64,000 nucleotides of DNA from Flavobacterium sp. HSC-32F16 (lineage in GTDB: Bacteria > Bacteroidota > Bacteroidia > Flavobacteriales > Flavobacteriaceae): NCBI RefSeq assembly GCF_024171645.1, contig NZ_JALKAC010000006.1, positions 62,001 to 126,000 of the forward strand, written 5' to 3'. The first letter of the stretch is position 1. Each line of letters begins with the position of its first letter. Both the position numbers and the translations under genes were made by a program. Shown here in pieces: positions 44,439 through 53,001 of the stretch. The notes beneath the pieces were generated by a model that saw only the letters and a list, made by a program, of their open reading frames with translations, was not told where the DNA came from and made no database searches.

Positions 44439-47400
44439 ATGTATTTTAAACCTTCTTATTTAAATCTAAAGAGTTTTATCTTTTTAGTACTAGCGTTACT
44501 GACCATTGAGAGTGGTTTTAGTAAAACTATTTTAAAAAAATCAAAAGTAGAAAATAAAATAGAAAAAGCAACTCTTGTTTCTATTTTTTCCAAATTAAGC
44601 CAGCAGACAGATTATAAATTCAGCTACGGACAAGCTGTAATTGCTGATAATACAACGTATACTGTAAATTTTACAGGAGAATCGGTTACCTCAATTTTGA
44701 GTGATCTTTCTAAAAAGGCTAATTTCAATTATAATATTAACGGCAAATTGGTTTTAATTCAAAAAGCTGCTGTGATAAAAACAGCCGCGACTAAAGCAGC
44801 AGATAAAATTAGAGTAAAAGGAAAAATTATAGACGAGAACAATGTGCCAATTCCCGGAGCAACAGTAATTGAAACGGGTTCTTCAAACTCAACAGTTACT
44901 GATTTTGACGGGGTTTTTGAACTTTCTGTTGGAGAAGGAAAAATGATTGAAGTTTCGTATGTAGGATATAAAACCAAATCACTTCCTGCACAGGCGGCTT
45001 TTATGACTATTCAGTTAGAGCCAAGCACAGCAGAATTAAATGAAGTTTTAGTTGTAGGTTACGGAAAACAATCTAAAAAAGATGTTACCGGAGCAGTTAC
45101 ACAATTAGAAGCGGCTAATTTTAAGCAGGGAGTAAACGTTTCTGTAGATAATTTAATTCAGGGAAAAGTGGCAGGTGTACGTGTTGTGAGTACAAGCGGT
45201 GAGCCGGGAGCGGGAGTAAATGTTACCATTCGCGGGGTTGGATCTATCAGAAGCGGGAGTACGCCTTTATTTGTTGTAGACGGAATGCCGTTGACTAATG
45301 ACGATGTGAGTCCATCTGGAACGAATGTTGGATTTGGAAGTTCAACGGCTAAAAATCCATTAAACTTTTTAAATACAAGCGATATCGAATCGATTACAGT
45401 TCTTAAAGATGCTTCTGCAACCGCTATTTATGGTGCAAGAGGATCTAATGGAGTTGTTTTGGTTACCACTAAAAAAGGATCTAAAGGAGAAGGAACACTT
45501 ACTGTTGATTCTTATATGGGAGTTTCTACTGTAGCCCACAAATTAGATGTTTTAAACGCTGGTGAATATAGAAATGCAATTAAAGATCCAGCTTTTGACC
45601 ACGGAGGCAACACAGACTGGCAGGATGTAATTTTCAGATCTGCAATTACAACAAATAATTCATTGTCATTTGCTAAACAAACTGAAAGCGGAAACTATTA
45701 TGCTTCTATGGCACAAATGGATCAGGAAGGAATTATTCGTAACAGTAATTTCAAACGTATTTCAGGGAGAATTAACGCAGCTGAATCATTTTTGGATAAC
45801 AAACGTTTGAAACTAAAAATGAATCTTACTGCAAGCCAGACTACAGATGACGGAGTTCCTACAAGTGATGACGGAGGTTCTAACGGTCAATTAATCGTTC
45901 ATACTTTAATGGCAAATCCAACTCGTTCTGTATTTGATGCCAATGGAAAATACACGAACTTCAACATGAACGCGCATTACAACCCAGCTTATTTATTAAG
46001 CATTTTTGAAGATCAAACGCGTACTTTAAGAGTTCTTGGAAATTTAGAGGCTTCTTTTAGAATTATCGACGGATTAGAATATAAATTAAATCTTGGTATT
46101 GACCGCTCTACATCAGAAAGAAATACTACAATTTATCCAAACCTCACCGATTTAAATCCAAAAGGTAAATATGTTCAGAACAATCTTGATTCAAAGAATT
46201 CATTGATTGAACATTATCTAACTTATTCTAAGGCAGTAGATAAACATAAATTTGAAGTTCTTGGCGGATTCTCTTATCAAAAATTTGAAAGATCAGGAAC
46301 AAGTTTCAGTATTGATGGAATTTCAGCGCAGGGAGCAGGTGTAAAACCATCTATTAATCCAGGTTTTGCAGGTACACAGTCTGGTACAACAGGTTATGCT
46401 CAGGAAAACGAACTGCAATCTTATTTTGGAAGATTAAATTACAGTTTTGATAATAAATACTTATTGACAGCTTCTATGAGAGCTGATGGATCTACACGTT
46501 TTGGAGATAATAACAAATACGGTTATTTCCCTTCATTTGCTTTGGGATGGAATATTTCTAATGAAAATTTCCTGAAAGATTCTCAAACAATCAATAACCT
46601 AAAGCTTAGAGCAAGCTGGGGACAAACAGGAAATCAAGAAGTACCAAATAAGCAAACTAAGGCAAGTTACTCTTTAGCTGGACCGGACGGATATTATTTA
46701 TATGATGATTTAAATCTTGTAAACGGTGTTTCTGTTTCCAGAACAGCTAATCCAGATTTAAAATGGGAAGTTGTTACACAATATAATGTTGGTCTTGATT
46801 TTAATTTATGGAATGATAAATTTTATGGAACTGTAGACTATTTTAATAAAACAACTACAGATGCTATTTTGTATATCCCTTCAACTCCTTTGAGCCAGAC
46901 AAAATTTATCTGGACCAATATTGATGGTAAAATTGTTAATAAAGGTATTGAGATTATGCTGGGTTCTAAAATCATCGATAGAAAAGATTTCACCTGGAAT
47001 GTTGATGTGAATGGATCAACGTTAAACAACAAAATTGAAAACTTACCACTTTCAGAAATTTTAACAGGTGCTATTTCTGGTCCTGGACAATCAGGAGTAA
47101 ATGCTAATATTTACAAAAGCGGTTATGCAGCAGGTTCATTCTATTTGTTAGAGCACACTGGTTTTGATCAAAATGGAGCAAACGTATTTAAAGACCAAAA
47201 TGGGGATGGTAAAATTGATAACAGCGACAGGATTATTATTGAAGGTGCTTTACCAACTTTTTATTACGGTTTTAACAGTGATATGAGATACAAAAACTTT
47301 AGTTTTTCATTCTCGATTATTGGACAAACAGGTGGTTATTTGTTAAACAACACTGGATTGAATGCTTTAAATATTAACAACTTAGCATCAGATCGTAACG

Positions 47401-47720
47401 TGGCAGCAGGATATTATGAGTCAGGTGCAAACCCGGCAAACTCACCAATTTTGTCTACGCTTTTCTTAGAAAAGTCTGATTTTATAAGATTAAATGCGGC
47501 ACGTATAGGTTACAATTTTGATTTGAAAGGATTGAACTGGATCAATGGCTTAACACTTTATGTTACAGGAAATAACCTAATTACAATTACAAATTATACA
47601 GGATTTGATCCGTTAGTAAATACTCCTAAAGCAACCGATGGTAACCAATCTATTGGAATTGATTACGCAGCTTATCCAACATCGAGAACGTTCAGTTTTG
47701 GAGCAACTTTAAAATTATAA
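44439..47720 (+). CDS. SusC-like TonB-dependent transducer with N-terminal STN domain
   Basis: The product has 1093 residues. After the signal peptide comes an STN domain (about 40-110: LVSIFSKLSQQTDYKFSYGQAV, NFNYNINGKLVLIQK), then a carboxypeptidase-like domain (VKGKIIDENNVPIPGATVIETGSSNSTVTDFDG), the TonB box region LNEVLVVGYGKQSKKDVTGAV, a plug with VTIRGVGSIRSGSTPLFVVDGMP, and the barrel to a terminal aromatic-rich strand. The STN domain marks it as a signal transducer working with the FecR and sigma proteins encoded just upstream. Its ligand is unknown; beta-glucan or chitin oligosaccharide from the neighbouring enzymes is a guess from position only. Confidence 0.96.
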   Translation: MYFKPSYLNLKSFIFLVLALLTIESGFSKTILKKSKVENKIEKATLVSIFSKLSQQTDYKFSYGQAVIADNTTYTVNFTGESVTSILSDLSKKANFNYNINGKLVLIQKAAVIKTAATKAADKIRVKGKIIDENNVPIPGATVIETGSSNSTVTDFDGVFELSVGEGKMIEVSYVGYKTKSLPAQAAFMTIQLEPSTAELNEVLVVGYGKQSKKDVTGAVTQLEAANFKQGVNVSVDNLIQGKVAGVRVVSTSGEPGAGVNVTIRGVGSIRSGSTPLFVVDGMPLTNDDVSPSGTNVGFGSSTAKNPLNFLNTSDIESITVLKDASATAIYGARGSNGVVLVTTKKGSKGEGTLTVDSYMGVSTVAHKLDVLNAGEYRNAIKDPAFDHGGNTDWQDVIFRSAITTNNSLSFAKQTESGNYYASMAQMDQEGIIRNSNFKRISGRINAAESFLDNKRLKLKMNLTASQTTDDGVPTSDDGGSNGQLIVHTLMANPTRSVFDANGKYTNFNMNAHYNPAYLLSIFEDQTRTLRVLGNLEASFRIIDGLEYKLNLGIDRSTSERNTTIYPNLTDLNPKGKYVQNNLDSKNSLIEHYLTYSKAVDKHKFEVLGGFSYQKFERSGTSFSIDGISAQGAGVKPSINPGFAGTQSGTTGYAQENELQSYFGRLNYSFDNKYLLTASMRADGSTRFGDNNKYGYFPSFALGWNISNENFLKDSQTINNLKLRASWGQTGNQEVPNKQTKASYSLAGPDGYYLYDDLNLVNGVSVSRTANPDLKWEVVTQYNVGLDFNLWNDKFYGTVDYFNKTTTDAILYIPSTPLSQTKFIWTNIDGKIVNKGIEIMLGSKIIDRKDFTWNVDVNGSTLNNKIENLPLSEILTGAISGPGQSGVNANIYKSGYAAGSFYLLEHTGFDQNGANVFKDQNGDGKIDNSDRIIIEGALPTFYYGFNSDMRYKNFSFSFSIIGQTGGYLLNNTGLNALNINNLASDRNVAAGYYESGANPANSPILSTLFLEKSDFIRLNAARIGYNFDLKGLNWINGLTLYVTGNNLITITNYTGFDPLVNTPKATDGNQSIGIDYAAYPTSRTFSFGATLKL

Positions 47721-47723
47721 ATT

Positions 47724-49490
47724 ATGAAGACAAAGACATTTTTAAGCATAAAAGTTTTAACATTATTTTCATTTATTTTTCTTCTAAACAGCTGTACTGA
47801 TCTGGATGAAGTCTTTTTAGATGAAATACCTGGAAATACTGTTTCAGATCCTGCGGGTTCGCTTGCTGCCGCTTATGACAGATTAGGGGACGGAACTTTC
47901 GTTGATCACGGAGCTATTTTTGCCATGCAGGAATACACTACAGACGAAGCTATTTTACCAACCCGCGGAAGTGACTGGGGAGATGGCGGAAAATGGAGAG
48001 ACATGCACGAATTTACATGGAGCTCTAGTAATGCAATTATTGTAGGGAACTGGGATTTATTGACAAATGGTATTACACGTTGTATAACAGCTATACAATC
48101 AGCTGAACAAAGTTCAATTCCTGAAAAGAAATTATTTGCTGCAGAAGCAAAAGCACTTTTGGCTTTTTACACGTATACTACTTTGGATTTATACGGACAG
48201 GCTCCATATAAAGATCCAATGGATCCTAAAGCGACTTTACAAATTTTAAAAGCAGATAGTCAAATCGATAAATTAATTACAGATGTTGAGGCTTTAATTC
48301 CGGATTTAGCTGATATTGGAACACAGAGAACTTACCACGGAAGATTTACAAAACAAGCAGCTTATGGTTTTTTAGCTACAATGTATTTAAATCGTGCGGT
48401 ATTTAAAGATCGTTATAATGCTTCATCAAATTTCAATTTTAATGAACCGGCAGTATCAGGCGGAGGAACTGATATGGATCGTGTTATTTACTACACATCA
48501 TTGCTGATCGATTCAGGAAAATTTAGTTTAGAAAGTGATTTTTTCAAAAACTTTGCAAGAGATAACGATAATGGTAAGGAGCTTATTTTTGCGATTTCAC
48601 AAAAGATAGATTACATCCGTAACGGTTCTAACAGTTTTGCTTATGTATGTATGGAACGTAACCAAAGAACATCTGCAGCAAACAGAGGAACGAATGCAGC
48701 TTGTACAACTCCGGAGTTTTATGCAACATGGGATGGCAATCATGACGATCCAAGATTTGAACAGCATTATCAATATGCTGATGGTACATGGTTTATGAAT
48801 GACGGTACAGATGTAAGTGTTCCGGCAACAGATATTGTACCAAAAAGCGCTAATTTACCTTGGTTTCACTTTAATAGAGGAATTCAGGCCGGACTTCAAT
48901 ACGGACCGATATTATTAGCTTCTGGTTCTCTTGAAATGGCAGGAAGCCGTATTAAAGTTTCTCCATTGTATATGGAAAAAAGTACAGGTACAAGAATGAA
49001 TTTTACACCGTCATTAACATTTGCAGATCCAACTAAATCTGTCTTTGCTCAAAATGAAATTAATCAGGGAGCTCGTGTCTTTAAATATGAATTTGACCCT
49101 GAAGGAGGAAACGGAAACAGTAATGTTGATATTCCATTATTCCGTTTAGGAGGAATTTATACAATGAGAGCCGAAGCTTATTTTAGAAAAGGAAGCGCAG
49201 GTCTGGCAATGGATGATTTAAATAAGTTACGTACCAGCAGAAAAAGAGAATCGCTTTACGGTAATGCTGCAGGAAAAGCACTTACTTCTTTAGACTCACA
49301 ACAATTATATAAAGAATTAGGTTTTGAATTGTATTGGGAATTACAAAGAAGACCACAAAGCATTCGTTTTGGAAAGTTTGATTTAGCCGGAACTGCAAAA
49401 GCTGCTTCCCAACCTTTTAGAAGAGTATTTCCAATTCCGCAGACCGTTATAGATCAGAAAGTATTCCAACAAAATCAAGGATACAATTAA
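47724..49490 (+). CDS. SusD/RagB-family surface lipoprotein
   Basis: The product has 588 residues with a lipoprotein signal (FIFLLNSCTDLDEVF, Cys 24). The SusD fold is recognised from AAAYDRLGDGTFVDHG, ALLAFYTYTTLDLYGQAPYKDP, GFLATMYLNRAVFKDRY, IPLFRLGGIYTMRAEAYFRKG and the terminal RRVFPIPQTVIDQKVFQQNQGYN. It starts 3 bp after the susC stop, so it is translated from the same message. It is longer than the first SusD in the window and only distantly similar, so the two PULs should bind different glycans. Confidence 0.96.
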   Translation: MKTKTFLSIKVLTLFSFIFLLNSCTDLDEVFLDEIPGNTVSDPAGSLAAAYDRLGDGTFVDHGAIFAMQEYTTDEAILPTRGSDWGDGGKWRDMHEFTWSSSNAIIVGNWDLLTNGITRCITAIQSAEQSSIPEKKLFAAEAKALLAFYTYTTLDLYGQAPYKDPMDPKATLQILKADSQIDKLITDVEALIPDLADIGTQRTYHGRFTKQAAYGFLATMYLNRAVFKDRYNASSNFNFNEPAVSGGGTDMDRVIYYTSLLIDSGKFSLESDFFKNFARDNDNGKELIFAISQKIDYIRNGSNSFAYVCMERNQRTSAANRGTNAACTTPEFYATWDGNHDDPRFEQHYQYADGTWFMNDGTDVSVPATDIVPKSANLPWFHFNRGIQAGLQYGPILLASGSLEMAGSRIKVSPLYMEKSTGTRMNFTPSLTFADPTKSVFAQNEINQGARVFKYEFDPEGGNGNSNVDIPLFRLGGIYTMRAEAYFRKGSAGLAMDDLNKLRTSRKRESLYGNAAGKALTSLDSQQLYKELGFELYWELQRRPQSIRFGKFDLAGTAKAASQPFRRVFPIPQTVIDQKVFQQNQGYN

Positions 49491-49522
49491 GAGTTTGTGT
49501 TAGTTTATTTTTTATTTTTGTA

Positions 49523-49558
49523 AAAAGCTCGTTTTCGGAAGAAACGGGCTTTTTTTTT
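49523..49558 (+). terminator. Terminator of the sigma-FecR-susCD operon
   Basis: AAAAGCTCGTTT (49523-49534) pairs with AAACGGGCTTTT (49542-49553) with one T-G wobble, 7-nt loop, followed by further T. It lies 33 bp past the susD stop codon. Confidence 0.9.
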
Positions 49559-49559
49559 A

Positions 49560-49706
49560 AAGGGGCAAAGGGATAAAGAATGTGTGTTCATAAACCTTAA
49601 TCGTAGAGTCGCACAGCAGTGCGTCTGCACACGCATATCGATATTTTAAAATCTGGTTAGGCGTAAAGTGGCGTCTCTGCAGAAAACCTTTGTCCCTTTG
49701 CCCCTT
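49560..49706. repeat. Long-range inverted repeat containing gtgcgtctgc words
   Basis: AAGGGGCAAAGGGATAAAG (49560-49578) pairs with CTTTGTCCCTTTGCCCCTT (49688-49706), 19 bp with one wobble. Inside are gtagagtcgcacagcagtgcgtctgc and a related ggcgtctctgcag, which resemble the GTAGAGACGCAC-type palindromes spread through many flavobacterial genomes. Confidence 0.65.
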
Positions 49707-49886
49707 AGTACCTCAGAACCTTAAAAAAAAACCTTAAAAAACTATAATAAACAAATGAAAAAGTATAAGAATTAACTATCATGAAATCAGTACATTTGAG
49801 TTGTGAATTGAAATTTTGTAACTTTTTTTCTGCAAAATTTTCAAATATAAAACTCAATTAATAACTCAAAAAAAAGTATAAAAATC

Positions 49887-50264
49887 ATGATACATCAAAT
49901 AGACACTACTGATAATATTGTTGCCTTTAGAGCATTGGCAGAAGTTACAAAAGAAGACTTTTTAACTGCAGTAGTTCCTGCAGTAGAACATTTAGTAAAA
50001 CAAACCAACGAAATCAATTTTTTATTGGTTCTTGATACTGATATTAAAAACTTTACGGCCGGAGCCTGGCTTCAGGATGCTCTTTTAGGATTAAAGCATT
50101 TAGGAAAATGGAACAGAGCTGCAATCGTAACCGATTCTGAAGATATTATTTCCTTTACAAACGGATTTAGTTATGTAGTTCCCGGAGAATTCCACGGATT
50201 TAAAAGAGAAGCATTCAATAAAGCACTGAACTGGGTAGAAGGCAATATAAATCTTCCTAACTAA
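49887..50264 (+). CDS. SpoIIAA-like STAS-domain protein
   Basis: The protein has 125 residues, is cytosolic and covers one SpoIIAA-like/STAS-type domain (VAFRALAEVTKEDFLTAVVPAVEHLVKQ, FLLVLDTDIKNFTAGAWLQDAL, NRAAIVTDSEDIISFTNGFSYVVPGEFHGF). The Ser that is phosphorylated in true anti-anti-sigma factors is not obvious, and no partner-switch kinase gene is adjacent. Members of this family in Bacteroidota are often found near stress genes. It converges with the small membrane protein gene on the other side of a shared terminator. Confidence 0.85.
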   Translation: MIHQIDTTDNIVAFRALAEVTKEDFLTAVVPAVEHLVKQTNEINFLLVLDTDIKNFTAGAWLQDALLGLKHLGKWNRAAIVTDSEDIISFTNGFSYVVPGEFHGFKREAFNKALNWVEGNINLPN

Positions 50265-50303
50265 TTACTTTTGATTATTCAGCAAATAATTAAACATAAT
50301 ATA

Positions 50304-50339
50304 AAAATGCCCGTTAAGAATTAACTCAACGGGCATTTT
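50304..50339. terminator. Bidirectional terminator, 12-bp perfect stem
   Basis: AAAATGCCCGTT (50304-50315) pairs exactly with AACGGGCATTTT (50328-50339), 12-nt loop, between two converging genes. Confidence 0.9.
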
Positions 50340-50363
50340 CGCAATTAGCAAACTTTTTCCCTT

Positions 50364-50588
50364 TTATTGTTTTGCTACTTTTTTGTAAACTGCCGCAGAT
50401 AATAAAGGCAATGCAAGACTGCCAACAATAGCAGCTGCTTTATTATGTCCTGTTTTCTTTAAAACAGCTCCAAGCAAAATAGAACCAAGTCCGGCGCAAG
50501 TAAGTTGTTTTACTGTAAGGTTAGCTGTATTATCTTCGAGAGGTTTGATTCCGTGTAATAGAGGATCAATGAATTTTAAATTTTCCAT
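50364..50588 (-). CDS. Small membrane protein of unknown function
   Basis: The protein has 74 residues. After a polar N-terminus it has two hydrophobic stretches (LTCAGLGSILLGAVL and KAAAIVGSLALPLLSAAVY) separated by KKTGHNKA, ending in basic residues. It is probably an inner-membrane hairpin. I do not recognise the family. It lies 27 bp after the next small membrane protein gene in the same direction, so the two are probably expressed together. Confidence 0.7.
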   Translation of the reverse strand: MENLKFIDPLLHGIKPLEDNTANLTVKQLTCAGLGSILLGAVLKKTGHNKAAAIVGSLALPLLSAAVYKKVAKQ

Positions 50589-50615
50589 GATTTTTATTTA
50601 TTTAATTTAACGTGT

Positions 50616-51017
50616 TTATTTGTTGATAAGCTTTTCATTATCCGTTTCGTTTTCAATTTTTTCAATTTCTACTTTTTCTTTTTTTATAGCTTGTCGAAGA
50701 AGGGCAAAAAGACTCATATAAATGTTTGCCATAAACACCAGCGAAAACCCGGCCAAAATATAGCCTCGCCAGTCGTTTAACAAAAGTTTATAATCAGTTA
50801 AGATTAAAAAAGCAATTGTAATATAATGACTAAAGCAATATTCGCAGGTAAATAAATAAAAGAACTTTCGGGTGAGTAAAAACTTCTCATTTTTGGAACG
50901 TTTTACACACCATTCATGAGGTTCTCTAAAAATTTCTTCGTGCGTTACCGTCCAGCTGATGCAGGCTACAGGAACAGCCAAAACAAAAAGCCATACAATT
51001 TGAGTTAGTAACTCCAT
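50616..51017 (-). CDS. Small membrane protein with CEYC motif
   Basis: The protein has 133 residues. It has an N-terminal membrane span (IVWLFVLAVPVACISWTV), a central CEYCFSHYITIAFLIL segment with a CxxC pair at the edge of a second span, a third span (YILAGFSLVFMANIYMSLFALL) and a charged tail (KKEKVEIEKIENETDNEK). The CxxC-plus-His pattern resembles the DUF1360-like family of membrane proteins, but I am not certain. Redox or metal binding is possible. It lies between an acidic protein gene and the 74-residue membrane protein gene. Confidence 0.75.
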   Translation of the reverse strand: MELLTQIVWLFVLAVPVACISWTVTHEEIFREPHEWCVKRSKNEKFLLTRKFFYLFTCEYCFSHYITIAFLILTDYKLLLNDWRGYILAGFSLVFMANIYMSLFALLRQAIKKEKVEIEKIENETDNEKLINK

Positions 51018-51052
51018 AAATTGATAGTTTTAAACGAAACTCCATTTGATTT

Positions 51053-51541
51053 TTATTCTCTTGGATGATTTTCAGGAAAATGCTCAGCATCAAAGTCGTC
51101 CAATTCTTCATCATTATCCAAATCACCGTCTTTTTCCAAATCATTTTCATAATCTACATCATCCGGATCATTATCATCATTTAAATCGCTTTCGCCATCA
51201 TTCGTGATTAAATCATCTTCATTAACGATTCTTTCCTCATTAGGAATATTCTCAGATCTAACATTTGTGTTTTTTTCGAAATCTTGTTCCGGATGATTTA
51301 AATCTCCAATAAATTCTTCCTGATATTGATACGGATCTTCATCTCTTGCATAATTATCATTATCAACAAGAGTATTTTGATCAATAACATCAGGATCGCT
51401 TTCACCAAATTCCTGAGTATTTTCTTTTTTTAATTCTTGTTTGTACTGATCTTCATTAGAATAAGTACCATCAACAAGAGTATTTTGATCTATAAAATCA
51501 GGATCTGTTTGACCGTAATCAAAATTATTTTGCTTTTCCAT
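51053..51541 (-). CDS. Very acidic repeat protein, likely stress-related
   Basis: The protein has 162 residues, rich in Asp, Glu and Asn, with no hydrophobic segment, so probably disordered. Two related units of about 40 residues start it: QTDPDFIDQNTLVDG and ESDPDVIDQNTLVDN. The C-terminal half is an acidic tract. The same frame stays open about 115 bp upstream of the ATG and reads plausible protein there (TVITVKPSADGTKGFIPNDEINNL), so the gene may once have been longer. Function is unknown. Confidence 0.7.
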   Translation of the reverse strand: MEKQNNFDYGQTDPDFIDQNTLVDGTYSNEDQYKQELKKENTQEFGESDPDVIDQNTLVDNDNYARDEDPYQYQEEFIGDLNHPEQDFEKNTNVRSENIPNEERIVNEDDLITNDGESDLNDDNDPDDVDYENDLEKDGDLDNDEELDDFDAEHFPENHPRE

Positions 51542-51900
51542 AACGCTGTTCTTTAGATTATTTATTTCATCGTTGGGAATAAATCCCTTAGTTCCGTCTG
51601 CCGAAGGTTTTACAGTGATTACTGTCTTTTCTTTCGGCAGTTTCAGCTTCTTTTATATATTGAATTTATAACACTTTTTGCGGCTTTTATATCTTGATTA
51701 CTTTTCATGGCTTATAAATTAAAAGTTGTGTTTTACAAATTTAGTATGCCGTTGGTCCAAACTTCTTACACGAAAATAATTTATAGCTGCATAATTAACA
51801 GTTACTTATAATGTAATGATTGTAAGGAATTATGTAAGTCTGAAATTTTGAAAGATTTTATTTTTGATTATAAAATCTGTTTAACCAAAAGCGAAATAAT
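51542..51900. other. Gene-free stretch: possible broken 5' end of the acidic protein gene, and promoter region of the CinA-type gene
   Basis: On the minus strand an ATG at 51708-51706 opens a 21-codon frame (MKSNQDIKAAKSVINSIYKRS) that stops at 51645-51643. The frame continuing into the acidic protein gene is open from just after that point, so one indel would join the two. A strong hairpin with CTGCCGAA/TTCGGCAG (51598-51605, 51633-51640) and an inner ACAGT/ACTGT (51612-51616, 51621-51625) lies here. On the plus strand a possible -7 box TATTTTTG lies at 51859-51866. Confidence 0.5.
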
Positions 51901-52377
51901 ATGGCATCTGATAAAGTAACAGCCTGCTGTGAATCGCTGATCGAAAAAAATCTGACTATAACATTTGTAGAAAGTGCTTCGGCAGGAAAAATGAGTTATG
52001 AGTTTTCGACAGTTTTTAATTCCGGCCGAATATTAATAGGAGGAATGGTTTGTTATCATTCATCAATGAAAGAAGATCTGCTTCATATTCCGTGGGGAAC
52101 CATCGAAAAATACAGTGCCGAATCTGAGGAAGTAACCAAGCTCATGGCGCAGAATTTTTATCGGTATATGAATTCAGATATCTGTGTGGCTTTAACCGGA
52201 CTTACCACTCCGGGCGGAAGTGAAAATGAAGAAAAACCGGTTGGAACTATCTTTATTCATATTATTTTTTCTGATAAAGAAATTACCAGACGTTTTGAAT
52301 TTAAAGGAAATCCAGAAAGCATAATTAATCAGGCAATTGATGCTGTATCTGAATTGATTTTGATAGAAATTAACTAA
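51901..52377 (+). CDS. CinA C-terminal-domain protein (nicotinamide-nucleotide amidase-like)
   Basis: The protein has 158 residues, matching the free-standing CinA-C/PncC domain: ITFVESASAGKMSYEFSTV, GGMVCYHSSMKEDLLHIP, ICVALTGLTTPGGSENEEKPVGTIFIHI. PncC hydrolyses NMN to NaMN and ammonia. The usual ESCTGG around the catalytic Ser/Thr reads ESASAG here, and TGIAGPGGG reads TGLTTPGGS. The site is therefore altered and activity is not assured. It is a single gene, followed by DUF1877 after 63 bp. Confidence 0.9.
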   Translation: MASDKVTACCESLIEKNLTITFVESASAGKMSYEFSTVFNSGRILIGGMVCYHSSMKEDLLHIPWGTIEKYSAESEEVTKLMAQNFYRYMNSDICVALTGLTTPGGSENEEKPVGTIFIHIIFSDKEITRRFEFKGNPESIINQAIDAVSELILIEIN

Positions 52378-52440
52378 AAAAATAAAAGGGAGATTAGGTC
52401 AAAATTTATAGTTTTGTGTAACAACTTTAAATTTAAAAAC

Positions 52441-52944
52441 ATGGGAATGATTGCTGAATATTTAATGGTTAACGATGAAATATTAGATTCTTTAATGGAA
52501 TTGAATAATGAGGATTTGGTAAATGAGATTTTTGAAATTGAAGAAAGCGAAAAATTTCCTTTTATAGATATTGATAAAATTTGGGATGCAGTGCATTGCT
52601 TTTTAACCGGAGTTTCGGCAACAGAACCTATAGAAGGCAACAAATTGAGTGAAGCGATTGTTGGGGTTCATAATTTTAATATTGAAGATGAAGAAGCAGA
52701 TTTTGTAGCCTGTACAGAAAATGAAGAACTTCCGGAAATTATTGCCGAATTAGAAAAGATTGATTTCAATAGACTTGCCTCTAATTTTGATCCAATTGCT
52801 TTAAAGAAATTATATCCTAGTGGAATCTGGAAACAGAATAAAGAGGAATTAATTACAGAATTCAAAACGAGTGTAGATGAACTTTTAAAATTTTACAAGA
52901 AAGCCTTAGAAACAAAACATCATATTATTGTAAGTATACTTTAA
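52441..52944 (+). CDS. DUF1877 (YfbM-like) protein
   Basis: The ATG at 52441 gives 167 residues beginning MGMIAEYLMV, the standard family start; a TTG 27 bp upstream lies inside the likely promoter (TAGTTTTG, 52409-52416) and is rejected. Family landmarks are IDIDKIWDAVHCFLTG, NKLSEAIVGVHNF, and IDFNRLASNFDPIALKKLYPSGIW. The protein is cytosolic and of unknown biochemical role. The family is often seen near toxin-immunity genes, and the immunity-like block begins 1.5 kb downstream. Confidence 0.92.
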   Translation: MGMIAEYLMVNDEILDSLMELNNEDLVNEIFEIEESEKFPFIDIDKIWDAVHCFLTGVSATEPIEGNKLSEAIVGVHNFNIEDEEADFVACTENEELPEIIAELEKIDFNRLASNFDPIALKKLYPSGIWKQNKEELITEFKTSVDELLKFYKKALETKHHIIVSIL

Positions 52945-52957
52945 AATACCAATAAAA

Positions 52958-52997
52958 AAAACCGTAAAGAGGCATTTCTTTACGGTTTTGTTTTTTT
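52958..52997. terminator. Bidirectional terminator, 13-bp perfect stem
   Basis: AAAACCGTAAAGA (52958-52970) pairs exactly with TCTTTACGGTTTT (52977-52989), 6-nt loop, followed by a T tract on the plus strand and preceded by an A tract. It separates converging genes. Confidence 0.93.
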
Positions 52998-53001
52998 AGA
53001 A

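Larger units (their letters stand above)
49491..49886. other. Gene-free stretch after susD
   Basis: It holds a terminator (49523-49558), then a long dyad (49560-49706), then AT-rich DNA leading to the STAS-like gene. A possible -7 box TACATTTG lies at 49791-49798 without a clear -33. No coding sequence is supported. Confidence 0.6.
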
